DNA from: Saccharomycopsis fibuligera x Saccharomycopsis cf. fibuligera
Lineage: Eukaryota > Ascomycota > Saccharomycetes > Ascoideales > Saccharomycopsidaceae
Direction: 5' to 3'
Assembly: GCA_001936135.1 (NCBI GenBank)
Contig: CP012820.1
Span: forward strand, 434,001-498,000
DNA length: 64,000 nucleotides
The notes under the pieces were generated by a model. That model made no database searches. It was not told the origin of the DNA and saw nothing but the letters and a program-made list of their open reading frames with translations. This document shows, one piece after another, positions 63,159 through 64,000 of the stretch (positions are counted from its first letter, which is position 1; every line of letters starts with the position of its first letter). The translations under genes and the position numbers were made by a program.

Positions 63159-64000
63159 TCAAACATCAGTTTCTTTGTGGGTTTTGCCACCAAATTTGAT
63201 TTTAAGAAGTTTGTCATCTTTCTCCTGTTCTTCAATAGCCTGCAAAGATTGAACACTTTCAAGCTTGTGGTCTCTAAGGAAAAATGTAGCAATCAATAAT
63301 GGAACACAGCAACACAAACCAATAACACAAAGAATCTTTTGAACATATCTGTATGCAATAACAGTAGCTTCTCTTTCTGGTGTACCCCATGGATAGCTGA
63401 GGATAAAAGTGAATGGGGAACCGTAAGCAGTAGTGGCAAGAGTAGCATCACCAAGATGTTTAACCAAGTTTTTGTATAACAACTGAGTCCAGACAGCACC
63501 AGAAATAGAAGCACCCATAGCAGCACCAATATTATAAGAGGACAAGTACAATGCAGTAACTGAAGCCATATTTTTGTGGGAAGTACAAGATTGAATGGAA
63601 GCTTGAACTGGATAAGTGAACAAACCAGCACCAAAACCGAAAAGACAAAGAGCACCAATAATACCAGAGTGAGCATTAGTATCACCTCTGTAGTAAACAA
63701 GCAAGCCATTAGCAACAAACCAAAGACAAGCACCAAAGATTATATATTTCTTCAACTTTCTGAGCTTGACAACAGCCAAACCAAAGATAGTACCAGTTAT
63801 GACAGAAACAAAAGAGTACAAGGAAGTGATTCTTGTGGCTGATTTGACGGATTCGTTAACAGCGACAATAAGCACAGTGTACATGTAGTCATTTGGCATG
63901 TACCAGACCAAGTCAATACAAATACCAATAACAACAGCAGACCATACAGCTCTTTCTTTTAACAAGTGACCTGGAATAAGTGGATATTTAGCAAATTTAG
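63159..64000 (-). CDS. Siderophore-iron transporter (ARN/SIT family), C-terminal part
   Basis: The frame is open to the right edge of the window (first full codon 63998-63996), so 279 C-terminal residues of a gene of about 600 codons are visible. The apparent start at 63965 is TTG, an internal Leu in YPLIPGHLLKERAVW, a segment typical of the ARN loop before the seventh membrane span. About six further membrane segments follow. YRYVQKILCVIGLCCCVPLLIATFFLRDHKLESVQSL near the end is the family's last span and tail. These proton-coupled major-facilitator proteins import ferric siderophores. The substrate cannot be told from this half. The 5' half and promoter lie outside the window. Confidence 0.9.
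   Translation of the reverse strand, partial: KFAKYPLIPGHLLKERAVWSAVVIGICIDLVWYMPNDYMYTVLIVAVNESVKSATRITSLYSFVSVITGTIFGLAVVKLRKLKKYIIFGACLWFVANGLLVYYRGDTNAHSGIIGALCLFGFGAGLFTYPVQASIQSCTSHKNMASVTALYLSSYNIGAAMGASISGAVWTQLLYKNLVKHLGDATLATTAYGSPFTFILSYPWGTPEREATVIAYRYVQKILCVIGLCCCVPLLIATFFLRDHKLESVQSLQAIEEQEKDDKLLKIKFGGKTHKETDV

Overview
This is budding-yeast (Saccharomycotina) nuclear DNA. It holds fungal-specific genes (MNN1-type mannosyltransferase, VRG4, GPI18, CLA4, LCB4, RPN4, a PRY-type secreted protein, an ARN/SIT-type siderophore transporter). Spliceosomal introns have GTANGN donors and, in all but one case, a perfect TACTAAC branch site 12-17 nt before the acceptor. Non-coding DNA is full of long A/T homopolymers. 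CTG codons are almost absent from conserved genes: by eye I find one in the 1044-codon GCV2, in its presequence, and none in CLA4. Leucine is mostly TTG, which the intron-bearing tRNA-Leu(CAA) in the window reads. This fits a CUG-reassigned lineage but does not prove it. LTP1 carries three introns, which is many for a yeast gene.

Layout. 1-16,873 holds one clear gene, a Gln-rich protein with an N-terminal Cys/His cluster (7532-8254, +). It lies between about 7 kb of upstream DNA rich in TGASTCA sites and an 8.6 kb gene-free gap that separates two convergent 3' ends. 16.9-28 kb is a minus-strand run: MNN1-type mannosyltransferase, a UBE2W-like E2, an unknown 894-residue protein, a CinA/MPTb-domain protein and LTP1; three of these five are split by introns. 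28-41 kb carries VRG4 (+), LCB4 (-), a GPM2-like mutase (-), a PRY/CAP secreted protein (+) and GPI18 (+). 42-57 kb carries RPN4 (+), URA5 (-), CLA4 (-) and GCV2 (-). 59-64 kb carries tRNA-Leu(CAA), an Fpg-type DNA glycosylase (+), a small two-exon gene (-) and the 3' part of a siderophore-transporter gene running off the right edge (-).

The gene set is mostly housekeeping: Golgi mannosylation and GDP-mannose supply (MNN1, VRG4), GPI anchor synthesis (GPI18), a Ser/Thr-rich wall protein likely to be O-mannosylated (PRY), sphingoid-base phosphorylation (LCB4), Cdc42 signalling (CLA4), proteasome gene control (RPN4), pyrimidine and one-carbon metabolism (URA5, GCV2), DNA repair (FPG1) and iron uptake. 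No operon logic applies.

The most unusual part is non-coding: the 8.6 kb convergent gap, the TGASTCA cluster, a palindrome around the TATA box at 7264-7294, repeated 9-12 bp words in the gene-free DNA, and two nested inverted-repeat structures (45293-45450 and 52310-52427) that could encode structured RNAs. Spliced gene models here were built by hand from splice signals and protein-family fit. No alignment or RNA data were available.
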